NCBI RefSeq assembly: GCF_003598715.1
Contig: NZ_QZFU01000016.1
Coordinates: 868,001-932,000, forward strand
Reading direction: 5' to 3'
Source: Nocardia panacis
GTDB taxonomy: Bacteria > Actinomycetota > Actinomycetes > Mycobacteriales > Mycobacteriaceae
DNA length: 64,000 nt
Positions 24,431 to 33,482 of the stretch are shown here, in pieces. The notes beneath the pieces were generated by a model. It was not told where the DNA came from, did no database searches, and saw nothing but the letters and a program-made list of their open reading frames with translations. The position numbers and the translations under genes are program-made. Each line of letters opens with the position of its first letter. Positions within the stretch are counted from its first letter, which is position 1.

Positions 24431-25762
24431 GTGCCCCTTGGTCGCCCCGACAGTTCCACGCCCGCAGCGGAGCGGCCGATCTCGCTGCGCACCGCCCTGC
24501 GCGCACCCGGCGTGGCGCGACTGGCGCTGGTGCGCTTCACCGGTCAATTCGGCGACGGCATGTTCCAGGCCGCGCTGTCGGGGGCGATCCTGTTCAATCC
24601 CGAGCGACAGACCGATCCGCTGGCCATCGCCGCCGGATTCGCCGTGCTGCTGCTGCCCTACTCGCTCATCGGCCCCTACGCGGGTGCGCTGCTGGACCGC
24701 TGGGATCGGCGCATGGTCCTGCTGGTGGCCAATGTGTTGCGGACGGTGCTCATCGCACTGGTGGCGGTCGGCCTGCTGGCCGGAGTCGGCGCGACACCGC
24801 TGCTACTGCTCGCGCTGACCGCCGTCGGCATCAACCGGTTCGTGCTGGCCGGAGTCTCGGCCGCACTGCCCCGCGTGCTCGACGAACACTGGCTGGTGGC
24901 CATGAACTCGGTGCTGGCCACCGTCTCCTCCGGTTGCGCGGGCGCGGGCGCTGCGGCCTCGGTGGCGATCATCGGCGGTATCGGCGCGGGGGATTTCGCC
25001 TCCGCCGTCGCGGTGGGCGCCAGCGCCGCCGGATCGATCCTCAGCGCGGTCCTGGCCGTCGGATTCGGACCCCGCCTGCTCGGACCCGAACCCGGCCACG
25101 CGCGCTCCGGCGCGGTGCGCGCCATCGCGACCGGATTGCGCACCGGCGCGCGAGCGGTGTGGGAATCCGGCGAGGTGACCACCGCGATGATCGGCATCGG
25201 CGCGCACCGGGTCGTCTTCGGGATCAACACCCTGATCATGGTCCTGGTGCTGCGGCAGACGCCCACCGACGGCACCGGACTCAGCAGCGGACTGCTCGGC
25301 TTCGGAGTGGCCATCGGATGCACGGCCGCGGGCATGCTGGTCGCCGCCGTCGTCGCACCGCTGCTCATTCCGCGCCTCGGCAGGCCGCGCACGGTGCTCA
25401 CCGGCCTGGCGCTGGCCACCCTGGTACAGCTCACGCTGGTCACCGCCTCGGCCGTCGCGAGTTCCCAAGCGCACCAGCTGCTGCTCGCCGGGGCGTTCCT
25501 GCTCGGCCTGGCAGGCCAGATCATCAAACTCACCGGCGACGCCACCCTCCAGATCGATATCGACGACGACCGCCGCGGCCAGGTCTTCGCCCTGCAGGAC
25601 ACCGTCTTCAATATCGCGTTCGTACTGGCCGTCGCGGTGACGGCGCTGCTGATCCCGGCGAGTGGACGCTCACTGCCGGTGGTCTGGGTGGGGGCCGTAA
25701 TCTATTGCGCCGGAATGGCGGCCGTCGTCCTCAATACCCGCCGACACGCGGCGCGGCGGTAG
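24431..25762 (+). CDS. MFS transporter, 12-TM exporter type
   Basis: A 443-residue inner-membrane transporter of the major facilitator superfamily, MFS_3/enterobactin-exporter-like subgroup. It starts RLALVRFTGQFGDGMFQAALSG. Motif A is degenerate (LLDRWDRRMVLLVAN), and the central loop separates two six-helix bundles (around residue 220). A second helix bundle ends with GQVFALQDTVFNIAFVLAVAV. The substrate is unknown; relatives export siderophores or macrolides. It stands alone after a repeat-filled gap, and is followed after about 100 bp by the DUF4185 gene in the same direction. Confidence 0.88.
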   Translation: MPLGRPDSSTPAAERPISLRTALRAPGVARLALVRFTGQFGDGMFQAALSGAILFNPERQTDPLAIAAGFAVLLLPYSLIGPYAGALLDRWDRRMVLLVANVLRTVLIALVAVGLLAGVGATPLLLLALTAVGINRFVLAGVSAALPRVLDEHWLVAMNSVLATVSSGCAGAGAAASVAIIGGIGAGDFASAVAVGASAAGSILSAVLAVGFGPRLLGPEPGHARSGAVRAIATGLRTGARAVWESGEVTTAMIGIGAHRVVFGINTLIMVLVLRQTPTDGTGLSSGLLGFGVAIGCTAAGMLVAAVVAPLLIPRLGRPRTVLTGLALATLVQLTLVTASAVASSQAHQLLLAGAFLLGLAGQIIKLTGDATLQIDIDDDRRGQVFALQDTVFNIAFVLAVAVTALLIPASGRSLPVVWVGAVIYCAGMAAVVLNTRRHAARR

Positions 25763-25861
25763 CGGCGAATCCCAGTGCCGGTCGGTCGCTTTCGCGGCGG
25801 CGCCGGTGGAGTTCGCGCACCTCCCGCGCGGGCGGGTCCGGATCGGGTATCTTCACCCCTC

Positions 25862-27433
25862 ATGGGAAGCCGTTGCGCGCCCGCATGGTTCGGTGTGCTG
25901 CTCGCGGGGTTCACCGCCCTGCCCGCGCCCAGCGCGTCGGCCGAGCCGCATCCGTGGCAGCCGCCGCCGGTGAATGCCTGCGGCGAAACCGGTTTCGACC
26001 CGCTCGCCCGCGAACCCGATCCGAATCTGCCGCCGCAACCGCCGGTTCAGGTACCGCCCCGCATCGATATCCCCATCCCGGTGCCCGAATTCACGCCGGT
26101 CCCGGTGCCCGACCCGCCGCAGGACAACACCCGCATCGTGCCGGAGCCGCTGCCCGAGGACCCGTGCCGCAATCCGTGCCCTGATATCCGGGATACGCCC
26201 GTACCCGATCCGCCCGCCGATCCCGCGTCGACCGCGCCCGAGGACGGGTCGGGATCCTCGGGTTCCGACTCATCCGGGTCCGGCTCATCCGGTTTCGGCA
26301 ACCTGTTCCGTTTCCCGCAGATCGAGATCCGCCCGGAGATCGAACCCATCCCGTATCCGGTGCCCGGCGGGCCGGGGGATCCCCCGCAACCCGCGCCGCC
26401 GCCGCTGCTGCATCGTCCCCAACCGGGTCCGGCCGCGCCGCCGACCGCACTGCCGCAGGTGGAATCGGTCGACCTCGTCGGTCAGGTGACCGGGCACGGA
26501 TCTATCAACCGGACCGATATGCGCTGGCAGGTCGACGGCACCGACCTCGGGCTGATGTGGGAGAGCGAACCGGGGAAGGTCGCGGTCATGTTCGGCGACA
26601 CCTTCGGCGACGGCTGGCAGGCGGGCACCGTCGGCGGACCCGACTGGCGCAGCAATGTGCTCGGCTACAGCAGCAACCGCGACCTGTCCGCGGGTCTGGT
26701 GCTCGACACCATGGTGCAGGACAGTCGCTGCCACGCCACCGAACTGCTCGGCAGCCGCAAGATCAAGAACTGGGAGACCACCACCATCCCCACCTCCGGA
26801 TTCGCGCTGGGGAATCGGCAGTACCTGAGCTATATGTCGGTCAATCACTGGAGTCGGATTCCCGGCCTGTGGTCCACCAACTTCGGCGGCATCGCCTACT
26901 CCGAAGACGGTGGCGACACCTGGATCAAGGATCAGCACGCGCACTGGGACAACCTGTTCGGACTCGGCCGCTTCCAGGTCGCGGCCATGGTGCCCAAAGG
27001 CGACTACGTCTACATGTTCGGCACCCCCAACGGGCGCATCGGGATGATCGGTTTGGCGCGCGTCCCCAAGGACGAGGTGCTCAACAAATCCGCCTACCAA
27101 TACTGGGTCAACGGCTCGTGGGCGCCAATCGTGGAGACTTTGGCGACACCGCTGGTCCCCGGAATCGCGAGCGAGCTGTCCATCCGCTACGACGCGGCCG
27201 CCGACCTGTGGCAGATGACCTACCTGGACACCGCGCGCGGCGCGATCGTGCTGCGCACCGCCGCCGCCCCCCAGGGTCTGTGGTCCGATGAGGTGTCGCT
27301 GGCCGATACCGGCGACTACCCCAAGGCGTACGGCGGCTTCCTGCATCCGTGGTCGACCGCGACGGACCTGTACTTCACCATGTCGGCCTGGGATACCTAC
27401 AACGTGTATCTCATGCACGCCAAGTTGCGCTGA
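25862..27433 (+). CDS. secreted DUF4185 protein, GH183-type endo-D-arabinanase candidate
   Basis: A 523-residue exported protein. The signal peptide ends near ASAEP (residue ~28). A long proline-rich linker (~30-200; PVPEFTPVPVPDPP) follows, with a Ser/Gly tract. The C-terminal domain (200-523) is DUF4185: VGQVTGHGSINRTDMRW, FGDTFGDGW, SVNHWSRIPGLWSTNFGGIAYSED, MFGTPNGRIGMIGLARV. DUF4185 proteins were reported as family GH183 endo-D-arabinanases acting on arabinogalactan and lipoarabinomannan, polymers present in Nocardia walls. Catalytic residues were not mapped here. TATCTT eight bases before the ATG suggests a leaderless mRNA. Confidence 0.85.
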   Translation: MGSRCAPAWFGVLLAGFTALPAPSASAEPHPWQPPPVNACGETGFDPLAREPDPNLPPQPPVQVPPRIDIPIPVPEFTPVPVPDPPQDNTRIVPEPLPEDPCRNPCPDIRDTPVPDPPADPASTAPEDGSGSSGSDSSGSGSSGFGNLFRFPQIEIRPEIEPIPYPVPGGPGDPPQPAPPPLLHRPQPGPAAPPTALPQVESVDLVGQVTGHGSINRTDMRWQVDGTDLGLMWESEPGKVAVMFGDTFGDGWQAGTVGGPDWRSNVLGYSSNRDLSAGLVLDTMVQDSRCHATELLGSRKIKNWETTTIPTSGFALGNRQYLSYMSVNHWSRIPGLWSTNFGGIAYSEDGGDTWIKDQHAHWDNLFGLGRFQVAAMVPKGDYVYMFGTPNGRIGMIGLARVPKDEVLNKSAYQYWVNGSWAPIVETLATPLVPGIASELSIRYDAAADLWQMTYLDTARGAIVLRTAAAPQGLWSDEVSLADTGDYPKAYGGFLHPWSTATDLYFTMSAWDTYNVYLMHAKLR

Positions 27434-27440
27434 TCGAAGC

Positions 27441-28298
27441 TCACCCGACAGCGCGGAAACGGAGCACCTGCCCCGGCCTGGCCTGCGCCACCGCGTCGAT
27501 ATCGGCATCGATGACCACTGCGGGCACCGGATATCCGCCCGAGATCGGGTGATCGGCCAGGAAGATCACCGGCTGTCCGCTGGGCGGAACCTGGATCGCA
27601 CCGAGTGCCACACCCTCCGTGGGCAATTCGCCCTCGCGCGCGCGGCGCAGCGGGGGGCCGGCGCGGCGGTCGAGACGTGCGCCGATACGGTCGGTATCGG
27701 GGGAGATGGTCCACTCGCCGACGAAGAGGGCGGCGGGATCGGCGAACCAGTCCTCGCGCGGGCCGAGACGCGCGGACACCACGAGCGGAGCCGCCGAAGG
27801 CATTGGCAGCGGCGCGAATTCGACGATCGGATAGGTGGGGGGCAAGACGCCGACCGGGAGTTCGTCACCCGCACGCAGCGGCTCGGGACCCAAACCGGAC
27901 AGCGTGTCGCGGCTGCGCGAACCCAGCACCGGCGCCACATCGATCCCGCCGCGCACGGCCAGATAGCTGCGCAACCCCGTGGCGCAGTAGCCGAGCCGAA
28001 GCCGCTGTCCGGCCGCGAGTTCCAGCACACTGGCATGGCCGACGGGAACTCCGTCCACCATGGCAGGGGCGGGCGCGCCGGTGACCGCGATCGTCTGATG
28101 TCCGCGCGCCCGCAGAACCAACCCGCCGAGCAACACCTCGATGACCGCCCGGTCCTCCGGATTGCCGACCAGCCGGTTGGCCAACCGGAAGGCCCCGCGA
28201 TCGGCCGCGCCCGAGGGACCGACACCGGAGCCGAACCAACCGGGCCTACCCAGATCCTGAATGGTGGCGAGCGGTCCGACCGCCTCGATGATGATCAT
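27441..28298 (-). CDS. pxpC: 5-oxoprolinase subunit PxpC
   Basis: The third subunit of the ATP-dependent 5-oxoprolinase PxpABC, which opens pyroglutamate to glutamate; formerly called biotin-dependent carboxylase-like (KipA/AHS2). At 285 residues it is full length. It starts MIIIEAVGPLATIQDLGRPG, the classic AHS2 opening, with GVGPSGAADRGAFRLANRL next and DHPISGGYPVPAVV near the end. ATG 28298 overlaps the PxpB stop (ATGA), showing coupled translation; a longer frame to 28571 is spurious. It converges with the DUF4185 gene, eight bases from its stop. Confidence 0.93.
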   Translation of the reverse strand: MIIIEAVGPLATIQDLGRPGWFGSGVGPSGAADRGAFRLANRLVGNPEDRAVIEVLLGGLVLRARGHQTIAVTGAPAPAMVDGVPVGHASVLELAAGQRLRLGYCATGLRSYLAVRGGIDVAPVLGSRSRDTLSGLGPEPLRAGDELPVGVLPPTYPIVEFAPLPMPSAAPLVVSARLGPREDWFADPAALFVGEWTISPDTDRIGARLDRRAGPPLRRAREGELPTEGVALGAIQVPPSGQPVIFLADHPISGGYPVPAVVIDADIDAVAQARPGQVLRFRAVG

Positions 28299-28945
28299 GG
28301 GTCGACCTGCTCGAACCGCACCGGCGTCCCGGCCCGAATCAGCGCGGGCGGATCCCGATCCACCTTCCACATCTTCACTTCCGTCGTACCGATCAACTGC
28401 CACCCACCCGGCGAACCGCACGGATAGACGGCACTGAAACCCCCTGCGAGAGCGACCGACCCGGCCGGAATCGCCGTGCGCGACTGCGCTCGCCTCGGGA
28501 CGGTCAATCGGCCGTCCGGCGACTCGAGATAGCCGAATCCCGGCGCGAAGCCGACGAACGCACAGCGCCACACCGTCCCCGTATGCGCCGCGATCACCTC
28601 GGCTCGCGACATCCCCAGATGTTCGGCGACCTCCGCCAGATCCACCCCGTCATATCGCACCGGAACCACCACCGGATCCGCAAACCCCTTGCCCGCCAAT
28701 GTTCCACGGGAAACATCGCGCGAATTCACTGTGGCCGCAACCACATCCATTCGCCGTAGCAACTCTCGTCGCACCACATCTACGTCACGTGTCGAAACGA
28801 TCGTCACCAGAATGGTTTCGAGCGCGGGCAGGAAATCCTCGATCCCGGAGATCGGACTGTCCCGCAAATCCGCCGCCAACACGGCCACGGCAACCCGACT
28901 TCCCGGAACCACCAGCAGCGCCCGATCACCCGCGGGCCGAATCAT
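28295..28945 (-). CDS. pxpB: 5-oxoprolinase subunit PxpB
   Basis: Second subunit of 5-oxoprolinase (KipI/AHS1 family), 216 residues. It works with PxpC as a kinase-like module that phosphorylates 5-oxoproline. It starts MIRPAGDRALLVVPG. The conserved core is VVVPVRYDGVDLAEVA, then CAFVGFAPGFGYL, VPRRAQSRTAIPAGSVALAG and YPCGSPGGWQLIGTT. It overlaps both neighbours by four bases. A good parS site (28700-28715) is embedded in its coding sequence, at codons encoding part of the linker around DVSRGTLAG. Confidence 0.93.
   Translation of the reverse strand: MIRPAGDRALLVVPGSRVAVAVLAADLRDSPISGIEDFLPALETILVTIVSTRDVDVVRRELLRRMDVVAATVNSRDVSRGTLAGKGFADPVVVPVRYDGVDLAEVAEHLGMSRAEVIAAHTGTVWRCAFVGFAPGFGYLESPDGRLTVPRRAQSRTAIPAGSVALAGGFSAVYPCGSPGGWQLIGTTEVKMWKVDRDPPALIRAGTPVRFEQVDP
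28700..28715. other. parS centromere site inside pxpB
   Basis: TGTTCCACGGGAAACA matches the bacterial parS consensus TGTTTCACGTGAAACA at 14 of 16 positions. It is identical to the site at 52630-52645 next to parAB. It lies about 24 kb to the left of the other four sites, within the origin-proximal region where ParB normally loads. Confidence 0.8.
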
Positions 28946-29697
28946 GCGAACGATTCGATCGGAACGCCCGCCTCGGTGAGGGTTTCCCGGATACGGCGGG
29001 CCATCTCGACCGCGGCGGGGGTGTCGCCGTGCACGCAGAGGCTGGTGGCGGCGACGGGCACCGAACCGGAACCGTCCGCGATGCGGACAGTTCCGGAGAC
29101 GGCAATGGAAACCGCCTGGGCCACCGCCTCTTTGGCGTGCAGGACCGCTCCCTCGGTGCCGCGTGGGACCAGTGTGCCCTCGCAGGTGTAGGCGCGATCG
29201 GCGAAACCCTCTCCGACGAACGGAATTCCAGTCGCGGCCGCGGCCGACGCCAGCGCGGTGCCCGCCGGGCCGAGCAGGGCCAAGCCGCCACCGAAGTCGA
29301 TCATCGCACCGACCACGGCATCGGCGAGGGCGCGATCACTCGCGGCGGCGTGATACAGCGCGCCATGGGGTTTCACATAGCGCACCCGATCACCCGCCGC
29401 CCGCGCGAAGCCCTCCAGGCTGCCGAGTTGATAAAGCACCTCGTCACGAGCCTCGGCGGGGGAGAGGGCGATCGCCCGACGACCGAAGCCCGCCAGATCC
29501 CGATAGCCGACATGCGCGCCGATCCGCACCCCCTTCGCCACCGCCAGCGCACAGGTGCGGCGCATGATCGACGGATCGCCCGCGTGGCAGCCGCAGGCGA
29601 TATTCGCGCTGGTCACAATGTCGAGCATGGCGGCATCGTCCCCCATCGACCACGCGCCGAATCCCTCGCCGAGATCGCTGTTCAAATCCAACGGCAT
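28942..29697 (-). CDS. pxpA: 5-oxoprolinase subunit PxpA
   Basis: First gene of the pxpABC operon and the LamB/YcsF-family subunit that completes ring opening of 5-oxoproline; 251 residues. Motifs are LDLNSDLGEGFGAW, SANIACGCHAGDP, IGAHVGYRDLAGFGRR, VKPHGALYHAA and SLCVHGDTP. GAGGAGG lies before ATG 29697, which is preferred to an upstream frame reaching 29736. The stop overlaps pxpB. Pyroglutamate arises by damage of glutamine and peptides, so the operon is housekeeping repair. Confidence 0.94.
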   Translation of the reverse strand: MPLDLNSDLGEGFGAWSMGDDAAMLDIVTSANIACGCHAGDPSIMRRTCALAVAKGVRIGAHVGYRDLAGFGRRAIALSPAEARDEVLYQLGSLEGFARAAGDRVRYVKPHGALYHAAASDRALADAVVGAMIDFGGGLALLGPAGTALASAAAATGIPFVGEGFADRAYTCEGTLVPRGTEGAVLHAKEAVAQAVSIAVSGTVRIADGSGSVPVAATSLCVHGDTPAAVEMARRIRETLTEAGVPIESFA

Positions 29698-29765
29698 CCT
29701 GGCTCCTCCTCGGGCTGTGTGAAGTGAGCGAATCATGTCACGACGCGGCTCTTATCCGACAAGGT

Positions 29766-29840
29766 CGAACACCGCACTGTTGTGCGTAATCGAACACCGC
29801 ACTGTTGTGCGCAACCGAACACCGCGCGGCCGTATCAACA
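29766..29840. repeat. 25-bp tandem repeat with internal inverted repeats
   Basis: CGAACACCGCACTGTTGTGCG begins at 29766 and 29791 and a diverged third copy starts at 29816. Each of the first two contains CGCACTGTTGTGCG, a perfect 5-bp stem with a four-base loop. The array lies between pxpA and modC, on the 5' side of pxpA. It could be an operator array or a folding repeat. Otherwise the 257-bp gap 29698-29954 is empty. Confidence 0.6.
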
Positions 29841-29954
29841 GTGCGAGACGCTGTCCATATCTCGAAGTTTTGTCGGATGCGCGGCGCGTGGCAAGGCGCT
29901 GCCGCGACGGCGAGCCTGCCGAACGAAAGGCGGGAGTTTCGAGGGTGTCGGTAT

Positions 29955-31106
29955 TCAGCAAGGGTAGACGTGCACCTCGGTGGCCTTGACCGCGAAGTGG
30001 ACCGGTAAACCGGGGGTGAGATCCAGTTCGGCCACGGCGGCGGGGGTGAGGTCGGCGGCCAGGCCGGGGGAGCCGTCCGGGCGATCCGCGCCGCGCACCC
30101 GAATGATGCCGCCACGATCGGCGAGTTCGGCGATACGCACCCGAAAGGTGTTGCGCGGACTGCCTTCCGGCGGTTCGAGATGCACCGCGACGGCGGTCGG
30201 CGCGAATACGGCCGCCACCCGGTCGCCCGCCCCCCACTGCCCGTCCACCCGACCGTGCACCTCCACACCATCAACCAGAACGGACCCGGCACTCGCGGTC
30301 GCGGCGACGCCCACCAGCAGATTCACCCCCGCCACCCTGGCCGCGAATCCGCTGCGCGGTCGCGCCAGCACGGTGCTCACCGGACCCGATTCGACCACCC
30401 GTCCGGCCTCGATGACGACCAGTCGGTCCGCCAGGGTCAACGCGTCGATGATGTCGTGGGTCACCAGCACCGCTCCGCAAGTGGCCTCGGTGCCGCGCAG
30501 CACCCGCCGCAGCAGCGCACGCATGGCGGGTGCGACCGCCACATCCAGCGCCGCCATCGGCTCATCCAGCAGAATCAGGTCCGGTCGCACCGCCAATGCC
30601 CTGGCCAACGCGACCCGCTGCGCCTGTCCACCCGACAGCTGCGCCGGCCTGCGCCCGGCCAACTCCACCGCGTCCACGGCCGCCAACCACTCCCGAGCCA
30701 CCACCCGCGCCCCCGCCGCCCGCATCCCACCGCTGCGCGGCCCGAACGCCACATTCTGCGCCACCGTCAGATGCGGAAACAGCAGCGAATCCTGTGCCAG
30801 CAGCGAGATTCCGCGCCGGTGCGGCGGCACCGCGACGGCTCCCGCGACATCCGTCAACATCCGCCCCCCGAGCCGCACATATCCCGCATCCGGCCGCAAC
30901 AACCCGGCGATCACATTGAGCAGCGTCGATTTCCCGGCCCCATTCGGCCCCAACACCGCCAACACTTCCCCTGCCGCCGCCGTGAGTTCCACGTCGAACC
31001 CTCGATCATCCAGCCGCGCAGCAACTTCCAATCCGTGCCCCCGATCAATCGGCCCACTCGCCCCGGATCGACGCCGCAGCCACGCATCCCGATCGATACG
31101 CATCAC
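29955..31106 (-). CDS. modC: molybdate ABC importer ATPase ModC
   Basis: ATP-binding subunit of the molybdate transporter, 383 residues. Walker A is LGPNGAGKST, the signature is QLSGGQAQRVALARAL, Walker B is LILLDEPMAALD and the switch His is in VLVTHDIIDAL. The C-terminal Mop/TOBE part (residues ~290-383, FRVRIAELADRGGIIRV) would bind oxyanion. The N-terminus is unusual: the first ~35 residues (RIDRDAWLRRRSGASGPIDRGHG) are encoded by one unit of a tandem repeat and replace the usual short start. GTG 31106 and ATG 31103 are both possible. Last gene of the mod operon. Confidence 0.9.
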   Translation of the reverse strand: MMRIDRDAWLRRRSGASGPIDRGHGLEVAARLDDRGFDVELTAAAGEVLAVLGPNGAGKSTLLNVIAGLLRPDAGYVRLGGRMLTDVAGAVAVPPHRRGISLLAQDSLLFPHLTVAQNVAFGPRSGGMRAAGARVVAREWLAAVDAVELAGRRPAQLSGGQAQRVALARALAVRPDLILLDEPMAALDVAVAPAMRALLRRVLRGTEATCGAVLVTHDIIDALTLADRLVVIEAGRVVESGPVSTVLARPRSGFAARVAGVNLLVGVAATASAGSVLVDGVEVHGRVDGQWGAGDRVAAVFAPTAVAVHLEPPEGSPRNTFRVRIAELADRGGIIRVRGADRPDGSPGLAADLTPAAVAELDLTPGLPVHFAVKATEVHVYPC

Positions 31107-31385
31107 CGCACCACCGCGAGTTTCACGTCGAACCCTCGATCATCCAGCCGCGCGGCAACTTCCAACCCGTGCTGCTTGTCAATCGGCGCACGCACCCCGG
31201 ACCGACGCGGCATCCGCACGCCCCAACCGATTCGCATCACCGCACCTCCGCGAGTTTCACGAGAACCCCCGATCATCCAGCGCGGCAACCTCCAACCCAC
31301 ATCCCGATCAATCGGCGCATTTGCCCATGCCCCGGTTCGCCGCAACATCCGAGCGTCCCGATCGATTCGCACTACCGTCGCCATC
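30983..31385 (-). repeat. three tandem ~134-bp copies of the 5' end of modC
   Basis: Units at 30983-31117, 31118-31251 and 31252-31385 are clearly related. Unit 1 is part of modC. Units 2 and 3 lie upstream in the same direction and encode echoes of its N-terminus: GLEVAARLDDRGFDV occurs in units 1 and 2, and unit 3 carries indels that break the frame. An ORF of 94 residues runs through units 2-3 (31103-31387), but it is repeat-derived and unlikely to be a true gene. Confidence 0.85.
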
Positions 31386-32244
31386 ACGGGGCCGCTCCCG
31401 GCTCGGATCGAGTACTACCGCGCAACCATTCGCGCAGCGTCGGCCGTGTACTGCGCAACCCGGTGCCCGGCACGGGACCGGTCCTGCGGTAGGCGATCAG
31501 CACGATGAGCGCCGCCGCGAGGACGAGCAGCAGCGAAAGTGTCACCGCCGCATCGGGATCGGCTTCGCGCTGCAGGTAGATCTCGAGGGGGAGGGTTCGG
31601 GTTCGGCCCTGGAGGCTGCCCGCGAAGGTGAGGGTCGCGCCGAATTCGCCGAGGGCGCGGGCGAAGGACAGAACCGCGCCGGACAGCAGCGCGGGACGCA
31701 GCAGGGGAAGGGTGACGCGGCGCAGGACCGTGGTCGGGCGCGCACCGAGGGTCGCGGCGAGCTGTTCGTAGCGGCTGCCCGCCGTGCGCATCGCCCCTTC
31801 CAGGGTCAGCACCAGAAACGGTAGGGCGACGAAGGTTTGGGCGAGGATGACGGCGGTGGTGCTGAAGGCGAGGTGAATTCCGGCCGCCTCCAACCGTTTT
31901 CCGAGCAGCCCGTGCCGCCCGAAGGTGTACAGCAGTGCGATGCCGCCGACCACCGGCGGCAGCACCAGCGGCAGCAGCACCAGCGCCCGCAGCAGCGGTA
32001 GCCACCGGGCCCGCGAGCGGGCCAATACGGCGGCCATCGGCACACCGAGCAGGACGCACAGCGCAGTGCTCGCGGTGGCGGTGCGCAGGCTCAACCACAG
32101 CGCCTCCCGCGAGGCGGCGGTGGTAACGGCGGTGTGGAAGCGCGACCAGTCGACGCTTTCGGTCAATGCCACCAAGGGCACCACCACCAGCGCGAAACCG
32201 ACCGCCGCCGGAAGCAGCAGCCAGCGCGGCAGCCCGGAACTCAC
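31384..32244 (-). CDS. modB: molybdate ABC importer permease ModB
   Basis: Membrane subunit of the molybdate importer, 286 residues with about five or six membrane segments ([20 protein letters not shown] first). The ModB/CysT-type coupling loop is [30 protein letters not shown], and [20 protein letters not shown] is a strongly conserved ModB block. GTG 32244 overlaps the modA stop by four bases (GTGA). The longer frame to 33087 runs through modA on the same strand and is a shadow. The end is rich in Arg. Next comes the repeat region and modC. Confidence 0.92.
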   Translation of the reverse strand: MSSGLPRWLLLPAAVGFALVVVPLVALTESVDWSRFHTAVTTAASREALWLSLRTATASTALCVLLGVPMAAVLARSRARWLPLLRALVLLPLVLPPVVGGIALLYTFGRHGLLGKRLEAAGIHLAFSTTAVILAQTFVALPFLVLTLEGAMRTAGSRYEQLAATLGARPTTVLRRVTLPLLRPALLSGAVLSFARALGEFGATLTFAGSLQGRTRTLPLEIYLQREADPDAAVTLSLLLVLAAALIVLIAYRRTGPVPGTGLRSTRPTLREWLRGSTRSEPGAAP

Positions 32245-33119
32245 GGCGCGCCGAATCCGGCCCCCTGCAAGGCCGCCCGCCCCTTCGGTCCGGTGACCAG
32301 ATCCTCGAAGGCGTGGGCCGAGGCACCGTGCGGCGTATCCCGCAGCACCGCGATGGGGTAGGTGTTCACGGCCGCCGCGGCTTCCGGGAACGCCACGGTG
32401 CTCACCTTCGCGCCCGCCGAGGTCGCGTCGGTGACATAGACCAGTCCGGCGTCGGCCTGACCGGTGGTGACCTTGGTCAGCACATCGGTCACCGCCGCCT
32501 CCTCGCTGACCGGTTTCAGGGCGATCCCGGCCGCGTCGGTGATCTTCTTGGTGGCCCGCCCGCACGGCACCGGCGCGGCGCACACCACCAGTTGCAACCC
32601 CGGCTGGGTCAGATCCCCCAGCCCCGCGAGATGTTTCGGATTGCCGGGCGCGGTGACGATGGTCAGCACGTTGTTGGCGAAGTTCCGTGTCGCCTCGGTG
32701 ATGCGGCCACCCTTGACAGCGGTCTCCATGGTGACCGGATCGGCGGCGGCGAATACGTCCGCGGGTGCGCCCTGATTGATCTGGGCGGCCAGATCGGAGG
32801 AGCCCGCGAAGGAGAACTGCACGTTGACGCCCGGATGATCGGCCTCGAACTGCCTGCCCAGGTCGGTGAAGACCCCCTTCAGCGAGGCCGCCGCGAACAC
32901 CGTCACCGTCTCGCTCGACGACTTGTCGGCAGCACCGCAACCAGCCAGCGCGACCGCGCCCACCGCCAGGACCGCAGCGAACCTTAGACCCCGTCGCCCG
33001 CGGTCTCCACCACCACCGTGGTCGCCTTGACGCTGGCCGTGGCCACGCTGCCCGGCTCGAGTCCGAGTTCGCGCACCGCGTCGGCACTCATCAAGGAAAC
33101 CACTGTGAACGGTCCGCAT
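32241..33119 (-). CDS. modA: molybdate-binding lipoprotein ModA
   Basis: Extracellular substrate-binding protein of the molybdate importer. Lipobox ALAGC gives the acylated Cys. Conserved features are [52 protein letters not shown] and [12 protein letters not shown], the last being a family anion-site segment. The start is uncertain. ATG 33119 (292 residues) has GGAG at good spacing but overlaps the upstream regulator gene by 136 bases and adds a 45-residue Arg-rich n-region. Between it and the signal core there is no ATG, GTG or TTG. A CTG start, or a shift from the upstream frame, would be the alternatives. Confidence 0.85.
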   Translation of the reverse strand: MRTVHSGFLDECRRGARTRTRAGQRGHGQRQGDHGGGGDRGRRGLRFAAVLAVGAVALAGCGAADKSSSETVTVFAAASLKGVFTDLGRQFEADHPGVNVQFSFAGSSDLAAQINQGAPADVFAAADPVTMETAVKGGRITEATRNFANNVLTIVTAPGNPKHLAGLGDLTQPGLQLVVCAAPVPCGRATKKITDAAGIALKPVSEEAAVTDVLTKVTTGQADAGLVYVTDATSAGAKVSTVAFPEAAAAVNTYPIAVLRDTPHGASAHAFEDLVTGPKGRAALQGAGFGAP

Positions 33120-33388
33120 TGCATCTCCACCTGAGCCATCACGGCATCGGTCACCACGCGGGTGACCAGGCCGGGAAACCGATTTCGTGCCGAACTGGCA
33201 CTGCCGAGGCGAGTCCGCGGCGTGCGCGCCTGCTCGACCGCCAGCGCCGCCAGTTCGCGCCCGTCGATGACCAGTCGCCCCGCACCGTCCTTGGACGCGG
33301 TGAGGGTGCCCGCATCGATCCAGCGCCGCACGGTGTCATCGCTGACGCCGAGCAATTCGGCCGCGTCACGGATCCGCAGGTTCGCCAC
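32984..33388 (-). CDS. molybdate-sensing HTH-Mop domain protein
   Basis: A 134-residue protein with a MerR/excisionase-type helix-turn-helix (residues 1-50: [22 protein letters not shown]) and a C-terminal Mop/TOBE domain (~75-134: [20 protein letters not shown]..., [21 protein letters not shown]). Such fusions regulate or store molybdate. It is first in the mod operon and its 3' end overlaps the presumed 5' end of modA, so it probably controls modABC in response to molybdate. A similar gene heads actinobacterial mod clusters. Confidence 0.85.
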   Translation of the reverse strand: MANLRIRDAAELLGVSDDTVRRWIDAGTLTASKDGAGRLVIDGRELAALAVEQARTPRTRLGSASSARNRFPGLVTRVVTDAVMAQVEMQCGPFTVVSLMSADAVRELGLEPGSVATASVKATTVVVETAGDGV

Positions 33389-33482
33389 CGACTGAGCTTA
33401 TGTCCGCAAACACGGAACAACCAAGCAAGTTCCGCCGCGAATGCGGATATTCACCGCCCCAACTCGCTGATCCGACCACCTG

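Noticed and set aside
24343..26184. 613-residue frame overlapping the MFS gene
   Set aside because: Arg/Gly-rich shadow of the transporter and the next gene.
31103..31387. 94-residue ORF upstream of modC
   Set aside because: Entirely made of decayed copies of the modC 5' end; no independent support.
31384..33087. 567-residue fused frame across modA and modB
   Set aside because: The first half is an out-of-frame reading of modA; true modB begins at GTG 32244 overlapping the modA stop.
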